Of a stretch of 64,000 nucleotides of DNA, positions 52,180 through 60,805 are shown piece after piece; the stretch's first letter is position 1, and every line of letters starts with the position of its first letter. The notes under the pieces are model-generated. The model ran no database searches and was not told the origin of the DNA. It saw nothing but the letters and a program-made list of their open reading frames with translations. Source of the DNA: Isotricha intestinalis (lineage: Eukaryota > Ciliophora > Litostomatea > Vestibuliferida > Isotrichidae); contig JAJJLU010000351.1 of NCBI GenBank assembly GCA_023807065.1, positions 1-64,000 on the forward strand, read 5' to 3'. The translations under genes and the position numbers were made by a program.

Positions 52180-53445
52180 TTAATTTTCAATATTTATAAT
52201 CCAATTTTGAGAATTATCATTTCCATTTTCTTTAATTTCTACTTTTTGAATTTTATTATTTTTTTCCTTATATTGATAATCAGAACAAATAACACAATTT
52301 CTATTTTCAATAGTAATTAATTTAATAATATCAGAATTTGAAATAAAAGGATTAAATGCATCCATATTATAAAAATTATTATCTTTGATAATTACAAAAT
52401 TAAAATCACAATTTCCAATGAGAATAATTTCATCGTTAGTAACTAACATTTCATCTTCACTTTGATAACTTTTTTTGGCTAATAAAAAATTATATGGGTT
52501 TTTACAACAAAATAATTTATTATTATTGTCTATTGACAAAAATTTTCCAGTATTAAAATTTTTAATTGTAACACAACTATTATTTGTAACAAATAAATTA
52601 TCTTTAATTAAAAATTTTTCAATATTTAAATTTTGTTCTATTAAATAAGAAATTAAATTTTCTCCAGGAAAATCACATAAAATAATTCCTAATCTTCCTT
52701 TAAATTTAAAAACTTCTTTATTAATATTTTTAGCAATTTCACCTGGTGAAAGTAATAAATAATCACTTGAAGCACTTAAATAATTAATAAATAAATTTTT
52801 TTGATTTATAAAATGAATTGCTTTATTAAAAAATCTTTTAACTTTTCTTTTTTTATCAACTATATTTGATTTATAATTACAAACCCATTCATTTTGAACT
52901 TGAATTCCCCTCCTTCTATGAATTTTTCCTTCAAATAATTTAATAAATAATATTTTTCCTCTTAATTCTCCTAATGTAAAATTTATTTCATCATTGAAAG
53001 GAAAATTAATTATTTGATTTTTATAATTTATAATTTTATCATTAAATAATTCTTCAAATGATTTACCTTTTTTAATTGGTTTATATTCTTCTTGAATTGC
53101 CATTATAATGAATTCAGATTGGTTTTCTTTTAAAAACTCAGAAAAAAATTTTATAACTTCAGAAAATTCTATTTTTTGCTCTATTGGACCATGTTGTAAT
53201 TGAAGTTTATTTTCATTTAATCTTAATCTTAAATCAAAATATCTTATTCCAGCATTTAATTGATTTGGAATTGACCATGATTGGCATTGAGCTAAAAATG
53301 TTCCATATAATGCACAAGAATTATGTGTTCCTGGGATAGTCATTAAATATATTGGAGTTGAATCTGAAAGAGTAGACATCCAATTTTTTTTTTCTGTTTT
53401 GGGGGATTGTTCTGTACAAAAGTGATTTGAACATTCATTTCCCAT
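52180..53445 (-). CDS. Bacterial-type PI-PLC X-domain phospholipase, lipid-anchored
   Basis: 421 residues. The start MGNECSNHFC fits myristoylation of Gly2 with palmitoylation of Cys5 and Cys10. The PLC-X domain (about 22-275) has the two catalytic histidines, His41 in PGTHNS and His85 in LQHGP, with GIRYFDLRLR between them. It lacks the Y, C2 and EF-hand domains of animal PLC-beta/gamma, as in bacterial and trypanosomatid single-domain PI-PLCs, so it is expected to be calcium-independent and to cleave PI or GPI lipids. A C-terminal part (about 285-420) with ITIKNFNTGKFLS-like repeats suggests a beta-trefoil. Divergent to the 14-3-3 gene, 304 bp apart. Confidence 0.88.
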   Translation of the reverse strand: MGNECSNHFCTEQSPKTEKKNWMSTLSDSTPIYLMTIPGTHNSCALYGTFLAQCQSWSIPNQLNAGIRYFDLRLRLNENKLQLQHGPIEQKIEFSEVIKFFSEFLKENQSEFIIMAIQEEYKPIKKGKSFEELFNDKIINYKNQIINFPFNDEINFTLGELRGKILFIKLFEGKIHRRRGIQVQNEWVCNYKSNIVDKKRKVKRFFNKAIHFINQKNLFINYLSASSDYLLLSPGEIAKNINKEVFKFKGRLGIILCDFPGENLISYLIEQNLNIEKFLIKDNLFVTNNSCVTIKNFNTGKFLSIDNNNKLFCCKNPYNFLLAKKSYQSEDEMLVTNDEIILIGNCDFNFVIIKDNNFYNMDAFNPFISNSDIIKLITIENRNCVICSDYQYKEKNNKIQKVEIKENGNDNSQNWIINIEN

Positions 53446-53749
53446 AATATCTATTAAATTAAGTAAAATTTAATTTTTTTTTGAATGTTTTAAAAAAATA
53501 ATTGATTTTAATTTCATAATTAATAAAATGAAATCATGTATTAAAAAGTTTAATTTTTCCCCCATTGTCTTTTATAATTTATATATAATAAAATTAACTT
53601 TTAAATTTTTATTATAAATATAAAAAATATATCCCACTTTCAAAAACTCTTAATAAATATAAAAATAAAATAAAATCAAAGAAAAAAAAATAAAAAATAA
53701 AAAAATATATCAAAAAAACCAAAAAAAAAAAATAATTCATATAAAAAAA
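53446..53749. promoter_or_regulatory. 304-bp region between divergent PLC and 14-3-3 genes
   Basis: Strongly AT-rich, ending in A-runs before the 14-3-3 ATG. No motif recognised. Confidence 0.4.
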
Positions 53750-54490
53750 ATGATAGAGGAGAAAGACAAGCCCCACACCCGTGAAGAATATGTATACTTA
53801 GCTAAATTATACGAGAGAGCAGAGCGTTTTGACGACATGGTTAAATTTGTGAATAAATTTGTAGAACTAGATCCTAAACTAAGTCACGAGGAGCGTAACA
53901 TTCTTTCAGCAGGATACAAGAACGTGATATCGAACAAGAGAGCATCATGGCGTTTATTAAATTCAATGGAGAAGAAAGAAGAAAAGAAGAATTCAGCACA
54001 AATAAATTATATAAAGGAAATAAAGACAAATATAGAAAATGAATTAACAAAAATATGTAATGAAATACAAAATGTAATAGATCAATATTTAATACCAAAT
54101 GCATCTGATGCAGAAACAAAAGTTTTTTTCCTTAAATTAAAAGGTGATTATTTTAGATATAAATGTGAATATGCAATTGGAAATGATTTTGATGCTGCAA
54201 CTGCAAAAAGTGAAGAAGCTTATAAAGAAGCTTATGCTATTGCTGAGAAAGAAATTCCTATTAGTAATTCTACTAGATTAGGTTTAGCTTTAAATTTTTC
54301 TGTCTTTTATTATGAAATTAAAAATATGAAAGAAGAAGCTTGTAATATTGCAAAAAATGCTTTTGAAGAAGCTATGAAAGTTCTTGATGATCTAGAAAAA
54401 GTAAAAGCTAAAGATACTTTACTTATTATTCAGTTGCTTAAAGAAAATTTAATTTTGTGGAATAATGAAATGAATGAAGATGATCAGTAA
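53750..54490 (+). CDS. 14-3-3 protein
   Basis: 246 residues covering the nine-helix fold. Diagnostic stretches: EYVYLAKLYERAERFDDMV, LSHEERNILSAGYKNVI, the basic-pocket KRASWR, YFRYKCEYAIG, NSTRLGLALNFSVFYYEI and the C-terminal LLKENLILWNNE. The phosphopeptide-binding Lys, Arg and Tyr residues are present. 14-3-3 dimers bind phosphoserine/threonine motifs in many partners. The acidic C-tail is short (MNEDDQ). The first 60 bases of the coding line at 53761 are about 42% G+C, against about 22% at 54301, the same polarity as in the DnaJ and helicase genes. Confidence 0.96.
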   Translation: MIEEKDKPHTREEYVYLAKLYERAERFDDMVKFVNKFVELDPKLSHEERNILSAGYKNVISNKRASWRLLNSMEKKEEKKNSAQINYIKEIKTNIENELTKICNEIQNVIDQYLIPNASDAETKVFFLKLKGDYFRYKCEYAIGNDFDAATAKSEEAYKEAYAIAEKEIPISNSTRLGLALNFSVFYYEIKNMKEEACNIAKNAFEEAMKVLDDLEKVKAKDTLLIIQLLKENLILWNNEMNEDDQ

Positions 54491-54648
54491 ATTTTTTAAT
54501 CTTTTTTTAAATAATTTTTAAAAAGGGGTTTTTAAAATGTTTTAATTTTAAAATTTAAAAAAAATTTTTTTTAATCTTTTAATTTTTTTTATTTTTTTTT
54601 TATTTTTTCTTTTGTTTTTAATTGGTTATTATTTATTTTAGATTTTTT

Positions 54649-55800
54649 TTATTCTTTTTTTAATCTTGTATATACATTTATATGAATTATATTTTGTTTA
54701 TTTATATTATTTTTTAAAGAATGATTATTTGATTGATTAACCATTATTTTTTGGTTTTTATTTCTTTTATTATTTTCAAATTCTTTTATTTCTTCTTTTT
54801 TATTATTTTTAATACATACTGTATTCATAATATATTCAATATGTTTATTTTTAAAACTAGTATTTGAATTCGATATAGAATTCATTCTACTTGTAAATGT
54901 ACTATTATTTTTATTTTTTTCATATTCCATAAATTTTTTAGCATTTATTTTTTTACTTCCTGATAAAGAATTATTTCTTTTTAAAGGCTTTTTATTTTTT
55001 GAATTATCTGAATTTGTTAATCTATTTTCTGTTTTGTAATTATAATTAAAGCTTTTATTTTTATTTCCTCTTGATGTTAATAATGTTTCATTTAAGGAAT
55101 TTTTTTTTGAATATTTTTTAAATGATAATTTTGAAAAATCATTTTCACAATAACTTTTTGAATTTTTTTTATAATTTATTCCTTTATTTTTAGCATTCCA
55201 TTTTTTAATTTTTTTACTTACTTTTGTTATTTCTGATATATCTTCATTTTTTATAAATAATTTATTAGGAAAAACTTTTAATTTATTATCAATAATTAAA
55301 GTATGATTTTGAATTGATTTTTTTATTTTATAAATATTTTTATATTTATATTCTCTTTCTTTTTCTTCAATATATTGTTCTAATTCTTCTATTCTTAACT
55401 GTAATATTTGTTCAATCTATAATTTATAATTAATATTATACTTTAATATGTTCTCTTATATCTCTTTCTGCTTTTATTAATAAACCTTCATATAATTTTA
55501 AACCATTTGTATCGTTTAAATCATTATTATTATAATAATTATTTTTTTCTTCTTCTTCTTTACATTTTTCCATATATTTTTCATTTGCTTTTATTAAAAT
55601 TATTGTTTCTATTGAAATTTTTATGTAATTTATTATTTCTTTTATTGGTAATTTATTTAAATAGTTTTTCTCTTTTTTTAATTGTATTTCTTCTAAATTA
55701 TCTATCTATTTTTATTTGGAAATTTTACCTCTTCACTTTTTCTTATTTTAAGATCTAAATATAAATCTATTAATTGGTTTTTAATTTCAATTAAAGACAT
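54649..55800 (-). CDS. Three-exon coiled-coil protein, unknown function
   Basis: Exons 55800-55729, 55705-55442 and 55416-54649 join in phase to a 367-residue protein: ATG at 55800, TAA at 54651-54649. The junctions rest on open frames across both and on the smooth join REHIKIEQILQLRIEELEQY. The N-terminal half is coiled coil, with LKLYEGLLIKAERDIREHIK; the C-terminal half is Lys/Asn/Ser-rich and basic. The segment RxHIKIEQxLxLxIE looks conserved, but I cannot name its family. Convergent with 14-3-3 (158 bp) and divergent from the second PP2C (169 bp). Confidence 0.78.
55417..55441 (-). other. 25-nt spliceosomal intron
   Basis: On the minus strand it begins GTATAAT and ends AATTATAG, phase 0. 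Without its removal the frame stops at the TAA just inside it; with removal the frame stays open for 255 codons. Confidence 0.8.
55706..55728 (-). other. 23-nt spliceosomal intron
   Basis: Minus strand GTAAAATTT...AAAAATAG, phase 0. Removing 23 nt joins KSEE to IDNLEEIQLKK and keeps 88 codons open. A 27-nt alternative ending at the next TAG would run into a stop, which supports 23 nt. Confidence 0.78.
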
Positions 55801-55969
55801 ATAAATTAAATGTTATTACTTATTAATTTTTGTAATTATTTTAAACATATTTTTGTTTAAAATTTTTAAATAAAATTTAATACTAATTTAAATTTACTCA
55901 CAATGATTGAAAAATTTAAAAAGTTTTCAATTTTAAAACTTTCTTTAATTAGTTTATTTTTTAATTTAA

Positions 55970-57304
55970 ATGAATTACCAATATAATAATATATTTATTA
56001 GAAATAGAGGGAATATCAAAAATCCTTATAATATTTATCAAAACCAATATAACCAAAGATTTAATTATAACTATAATAAAAATTATAATCAATATCCAAA
56101 TTATCAAAATCAGAATTATAGAAATAATGATTATAATAATAATTCTTTTCTTAAAAGTTATTATTCTCCCCAATTAACAATAAGAAGTTTATCTTCAAAT
56201 TATGAAAGGCAAAATCAAAATAATTATTATAATAATAAACCAAATAATAATTATAAAAATTTACAAAAGGCAAAATTACAAAATTTAACATTATATAATT
56301 TCCAAAATAAAAACAATGGAAATACATTTGTGAATTCCTCATACAATATAGTAAATAGTTATTCTACAAATAATATATATCAAAAGAACCCTTTAAATTA
56401 TTTTAACAACATAACATATCAAAAACCATATTATAACCAATATAATAAAAATATAAATTTAGATGATAAAAACTCTCAAATATATAATAATATATATTCA
56501 AAAGAAAAAATAAGTATAGACCACTTATCAGAATATTATGAAAGAAATTGTTCAGCAGTAAAAGAATATTCATATAAAGAAGATCAAAATTCTCAATTTC
56601 GAAATTATATGGAAGATAAAGGTAAATCAATAGATTTTTATAATAATAATCCATATTCAGCTTTGTTTTGTTTATTTGATGGGCATGGAGGAAAACAAGT
56701 TTCATCATATCTTCAATTAAATTTCCCGATTTTTTTTAAAAAGATATTAAATAACATAAATGAAATATCAATAAGAAATTTATTTATTGAAATAGATGAA
56801 AAAATAAAAGAGCATAATTATTATAATGTAGGATCAACAGCAAATATAATATATATAACAAAAGAAAATAATAAAAGAATATTATATGGTGCAAATGTAG
56901 GAGATACTCGTTCAATATTAATATCTAATAATGAAGTTAAAAGATTAAGTTATGATGATAGAGCAAGTGATATAAATGAATATAATAGAATTATTAATAA
57001 TGGAGGAATTGTTTTTAGAGGAAGAGTTTATGGTACTTTAATGTTAAGTAGAGCTTTTGGAGATTGGGAATTAAAAAATTATGGTGTTATTTGTCATCCT
57101 CATTTTTGTAAAGTTGAATTAAATAATTATGATAAATATATTATTATTGCAAGTGATGGAATATGGGATGTTTTAAATGATAAAGATTTATATAATTTTA
57201 ATTGTAATGTTAGTAATTCTAAAGATTTTTGTGATTTAATTATTCAAGAATCTTTAAAAAGAGGAAGTACTGATAATTTAAGTTGCTTTGTTATTAAGGT
57301 TTAA
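55970..57304 (+). CDS. PP2C phosphatase with Asn/Tyr-rich N-terminal region
   Basis: 444 residues. Residues 1-185 are an Asn/Tyr/Gln-rich low-complexity region, disordered and prion-like. The PP2C domain follows: EYSYKEDQNSQFRNYMED, FDGHGG, GSTANI, NVGDTRSIL, LSRAFGDWELKNYG, SDGIWDVL and TDNLSC, so the metal ligands are retained. Block order and spacing match the PP2C at 41382-42338, its likely paralogue. The N-terminal region may drive condensation or localisation (inference). Divergent from the three-exon gene. Confidence 0.9.
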   Translation: MNYQYNNIFIRNRGNIKNPYNIYQNQYNQRFNYNYNKNYNQYPNYQNQNYRNNDYNNNSFLKSYYSPQLTIRSLSSNYERQNQNNYYNNKPNNNYKNLQKAKLQNLTLYNFQNKNNGNTFVNSSYNIVNSYSTNNIYQKNPLNYFNNITYQKPYYNQYNKNINLDDKNSQIYNNIYSKEKISIDHLSEYYERNCSAVKEYSYKEDQNSQFRNYMEDKGKSIDFYNNNPYSALFCLFDGHGGKQVSSYLQLNFPIFFKKILNNINEISIRNLFIEIDEKIKEHNYYNVGSTANIIYITKENNKRILYGANVGDTRSILISNNEVKRLSYDDRASDINEYNRIINNGGIVFRGRVYGTLMLSRAFGDWELKNYGVICHPHFCKVELNNYDKYIIIASDGIWDVLNDKDLYNFNCNVSNSKDFCDLIIQESLKRGSTDNLSCFVIKV

Positions 57305-57411
57305 ATAAGACATTTTTTTTAAATACATTTATTATTTTAAATATTATAAATTCTTAATTTATTTAGTATTTTTTTATATTATTTTTTAATTAATTTCTTT
57401 TATTTTTATTT

Positions 57412-57951
57412 TTATTTGTAATTTTTATGACTTATTTTTCTTCCATGATTTTTTTCTAATAAAAGTTTAATATAATTTGAAAATAAATCGCCATCATAAA
57501 CAGCAAGAACTTTACAATTAACCCATGAATTTAAAGGTTGAAAATTATTATTTCTTTTTTTCCAAGAAATTAAAGCATATTTTTCATTAGAAATATGATC
57601 TAAAGTGATTTTTAAAACACGATCAGGAATATCAAAAGGAAAATCACCATATTCATTTTGAATTTTAGTATTTTCACTTATATATTCTTCAAATACATTT
57701 AAAAAATCTTTTGTGTCTTCATTCATTGGAAGAGTTTTTGCATAATCTGTTGATTCAAATTCAAATATGGAATCAAATGCTTTGTCTTCTATTAATATTT
57801 CTAATGATTGCCATGAATTTTCTGATTCATCATATTGTTCCCATTTAATTTCATATATTGTTAAACCGTATTCATCTGTCTTTTTATTTATTATCTTTTC
57901 TATTTGATATAAATCTTCTTTTTCAGATTCCATTTTATTTTTTTTTTTCAT
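57412..57951 (-). CDS. HP1-like chromodomain plus chromoshadow protein
   Basis: 179 residues. The chromodomain at about 13-65 has the aromatic cage of HP1 in place: Tyr15 (LYQIEKI), Trp37 (YEIKW) and Tyr40 (EQY). A hinge of about 40 acidic residues leads to a chromoshadow-like domain at about 107-167 (PDRVLKITLDHI, YALISWKKRNN, NSWVNCKVLAVYDGDLFSNYIKLLLE). HP1 proteins bind H3 methylated at Lys9 and form heterochromatin; ciliate relatives also serve genome rearrangement. The hinge is acidic, whereas animal HP1 hinges are basic. The H3 in this window keeps the ARK9 context. Convergent with the second PP2C. Confidence 0.85.
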   Translation of the reverse strand: MKKKNKMESEKEDLYQIEKIINKKTDEYGLTIYEIKWEQYDESENSWQSLEILIEDKAFDSIFEFESTDYAKTLPMNEDTKDFLNVFEEYISENTKIQNEYGDFPFDIPDRVLKITLDHISNEKYALISWKKRNNNFQPLNSWVNCKVLAVYDGDLFSNYIKLLLEKNHGRKISHKNYK

Positions 57952-58216
57952 TAATTTTTTATATTAATTATTAGAATATTTTATTTTTTTTAATTTTTTT
58001 TTTATTGAGATTATTATTTTATCATAGGATATGGTTTCATAAAGTAAAAAAAATTTAATTTAACCCTTAATAATAGTACTATAAATTTGAAACTTTTACT
58101 TTAGTATTTCTTCTATATTAAAGTTAATTAAAGAATAAATAAAAAAAATATTAAAAAATATGTTTGAGTATAAAACCTGAACTCAGAATTTAAATAATTA
58201 TTTATTATATTTATAT
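57952..58216. other. 265-bp AT-rich spacer
   Basis: Separates the HP1-like and DPM2 genes, both on the minus strand; nothing recognised. Confidence 0.5.
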
Positions 58217-58524
58217 TTATTGAGTTTTCTTTTCGGTCATTGTTTTTGTTTTATTCTTTAATTTATATTTTTTAGAGAAATTAACTAAGAAAACACCAAC
58301 TAAGATTATTCCACAAAAAATAATTCCGGGTATGATAAATTTCATACTTCTAGGTAAAAAGAAATATTTTTTGAAAGGACTGTTTTCATCTAAAAATGGC
58401 TAAAAATTTATTATTATAATATATTATATTTTACATCCACATAAACCCATAAAGTATAATATGTATAAACTATTGTTGCAAGAGTAAATAATGTAAATGA
58501 AATTAAAAAAGTTTGAAAATTCAT
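58217..58524 (-). CDS. DPM2: DPM2, dolichol-phosphate mannose synthase regulatory subunit
   Basis: Two exons, 58524-58435 and 58399-58217, give a 90-residue protein: ATG at 58524, TAA at 58219-58217. Two TM helices (about 5-27 and 50-72) flank the family signature YTYYTLWVYVDPFLDENS followed by KYFFLPRSMKFIIPG, which aligns almost without gaps to the TYYTxWVxxxPFxD...KYFLPR pattern of DPM2. The C-tail is Lys/Thr-rich. DPM2 stabilises the catalytic DPM1 in the ER and takes part in GPI-anchor synthesis. The splice site is fixed by this alignment. The gene would be missed by any search needing 60 uninterrupted codons. The PI-PLC in the window acts on related lipids, but that is only thematic. 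Confidence 0.9.
58400..58434 (-). other. 35-nt spliceosomal intron in DPM2
   Basis: On the minus strand it begins GTAAAATATAAT and ends AAATTTTTAG, phase 0. A 41-nt alternative starting at the earlier GT would delete two residues from the DPM2 signature, so 35 nt fits better. Confidence 0.85.
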
Positions 58525-59152
58525 CTTCTTTTAGAATAATTAATTAAATAAAAATAATAACATTATAAAATATAATTATTAATTTATTTATTTTAAAATG
58601 CTTTTATTGATTTAATGAAAATAAAAAATATAGAAAGTTTTAAGTAAATATGAAAGAAATAAAATCAAAAAAATAATAAAAATTCTTTTGAAAAATTATT
58701 AATCATTATTCAAATATTAGTTAAGATATTTCTAATATTAATATTCATTTTAATTAAAATAATATAAATATTTTGAAAGAAAGGATTAATCTTGTTAATA
58801 ATGAAAGTTTATGTTCAATATGTTTTAATAATACTCAAAAAAATATATTTAAATTATGCAATAAATGTATTCAGAAAAAAAACAAGTAATTAGATTTTAT
58901 CTTGAATGTTTAAGGATTTATACTAATAATTTATATCCAAATATTTTAATTTTATAAGTTGTGAAGATTGTCATTACAAAGATTTAAAGGAATTTAAGGT
59001 AATTTATGTGATAGTTCTCAAATAATAATTAATACTAAAATAGATTCAAAAGAGATGATGAAAATATTTAATATTTTAATTATTTTACTATAAGAAAATA
59101 TTTATTATTAGTTAATAAAAAATTTATTTTTTTATTTTAATTTAAAAAATTG
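58525..59152. other. 628-bp spacer between divergent genes
   Basis: AT-rich. It contains a coding-like plus-strand patch at 58790-59000 (listed separately). No intact gene. Confidence 0.45.
58790..59000 (+). pseudogene. Zinc-finger-like gene fragment, broken
   Basis: One frame reads ESLCSICFNNTQKNIFKLC then NKCIQKKNK and a stop, with two Cys-x2-Cys pairs as in RING or similar fingers. After an A-run (near 58880) another frame reads RFYLECLRIYTNNLYPN, and a third has SCEDCHYKDLKEF near 58960-59000. No ATG starts the first piece. It is either a relic broken at the A-run or a small multi-intron gene. Confidence 0.3.
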
Positions 59153-60673
59153 ATGAATATATATAATTATCTTAATAAAAATTATTTGGAAGAAAATTTA
59201 GGGGAAATTTTATGTCTTTTAGAAGAAAGAAGTAACAAGTTGAATATGAATAATAATCTTGTTAAAGATAATTTAAATTTTTTAAAAAAATTTGAAAGAG
59301 AAAATTTAAAAAAGAAAGAAATTATATTTGAAAAAGAAAAAGAAAATAAATTGTTAAAACAATTATATACAGATAAAAATAATGAAGAAATAGTTTTTGA
59401 ACAAGCTATTTCTCATTATTTAAAATTATTAAATTCAAGAAATGAGAAATTAAACAAAAAAATATTTATTTGTCATGAAAAAGAATTGCTTATAAATTAT
59501 AAAAATAAATTAATAAATGAATTATTTAATTTAAACATTAAGGAAACAAATGAATCAAATAAAAATTATATTAATAAAAATGAAATAAATAAAAAAAAAA
59601 ATACTAATAATATTAATAATAGAAAATTCAAAGATATTTATGTAAGACCAAAAATAAATAAAATTCAGAAAAATAATATTTCAAAAATAAATAAGGAAAA
59701 TAATAAATTAAAAGTTAATAATTCATTAAATGATTTAAGAAATAAAAAAAGTATATTTATCAATGAGAAAACCGATTCTAAAAAACAGAATAAAACATAT
59801 ATAAAAAATAAACCAAAGAGAAGTAGTTCTTATATTTTTAATGAAAGTAAATTTGATAATTTAAACGAAGAATTTTTAAATAAATACAATAAAAAAATTA
59901 TTAAAAAGTTAAGTATTAATTCCAAAAATGAAAATGATCAATTAAAAGAAAATGACAATAATGAAATAAATAAAAAAAAACAATTATCTAGAAATAATGA
60001 AATGCAAAATTGTTCAATTGATTATTTAATTGAAGCAAGAGAAAATTTAAAAAAAATGTTATATAGAAATGATTCTTTATTAAAGAAGAAAAATTTGAAT
60101 GAAACTGATATTAGAATATTAAAGAATAATAAAATCAAGAATGAAAATGATAATTATCAAAAAAAAACTATTAATAATAATTATCAAGATAAATCTGATA
60201 TGAGAAGAATATTAAATAATAATTCTTTAATGAATTCAATAAAAATTAAAATATTTGAAAAAGAAAAGAACAAAAAAAATAATAAATTTTATGAAAATTT
60301 GATTAAAGTAATATTTATAAATTTATCCTTTTCTAATATTAAAACAAATATTTTTCATACAATAAAAAATTATAGAAAAGTTAATATTTATTTTTTAATA
60401 AAAAAATGGATAAATGAATTTAAAATAGGGAAAAAAATAACTAATTTATTATTAAGTGTTTTAAATAAATATAATGAAATTATAAAAAAGAATAAAATTG
60501 AAATTATAAATGATAATGAATTTTTAAATAAATTATATTTTTCAAATGGAGAAATAAATAATGAAATAAATAAATATGAAGAAAATTTAACTAAAATAAA
60601 ACAAATAGCTAAAGAAGTAAAAGAAATAGAAAAAAACATTTCAGATTTTTCTAATAATATGAAGAAGAATTAA
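59153..60673 (+). CDS. Lys/Asn-rich coiled-coil protein, unknown
   Basis: 506 residues from the first ATG at 59153. No recognised domain. The N-terminal 130 residues are coiled coil with a more complex patch (YLEENLGEILCLLEERSNKL; FEQAISHYLKLLNSRNEKLNKKIFICHEKELL). The middle is Lys/Asn low-complexity. The C-terminal 110 residues have a second structured stretch (NLSFSNIKTNIFHTIKNYRKVNIYFLIKKWINEF). Probably a cytoskeletal or ciliary structural protein by composition alone, a weak inference. It lies 132 bp before another Lys/Asn-rich gene. Confidence 0.7.
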   Translation: MNIYNYLNKNYLEENLGEILCLLEERSNKLNMNNNLVKDNLNFLKKFERENLKKKEIIFEKEKENKLLKQLYTDKNNEEIVFEQAISHYLKLLNSRNEKLNKKIFICHEKELLINYKNKLINELFNLNIKETNESNKNYINKNEINKKKNTNNINNRKFKDIYVRPKINKIQKNNISKINKENNKLKVNNSLNDLRNKKSIFINEKTDSKKQNKTYIKNKPKRSSSYIFNESKFDNLNEEFLNKYNKKIIKKLSINSKNENDQLKENDNNEINKKKQLSRNNEMQNCSIDYLIEARENLKKMLYRNDSLLKKKNLNETDIRILKNNKIKNENDNYQKKTINNNYQDKSDMRRILNNNSLMNSIKIKIFEKEKNKKNNKFYENLIKVIFINLSFSNIKTNIFHTIKNYRKVNIYFLIKKWINEFKIGKKITNLLLSVLNKYNEIIKKNKIEIINDNEFLNKLYFSNGEINNEINKYEENLTKIKQIAKEVKEIEKNISDFSNNMKKN

Positions 60674-60805
60674 TTTATAATAGGATATAAAGAATTAATT
60701 AAATAAATTAATTTGAAATATATAAATATTACACCATTGAATTTTTTAATATTTAACTTTTTAATAAAAAAAAAGTGATTTATTTTTATAAAAAATATAA
60801 TTTAA

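Noticed and set aside
55507..55758. Plus-strand 83-codon ORF
   Set aside because: Antisense to exon 2 and part of exon 1 of the three-exon gene.
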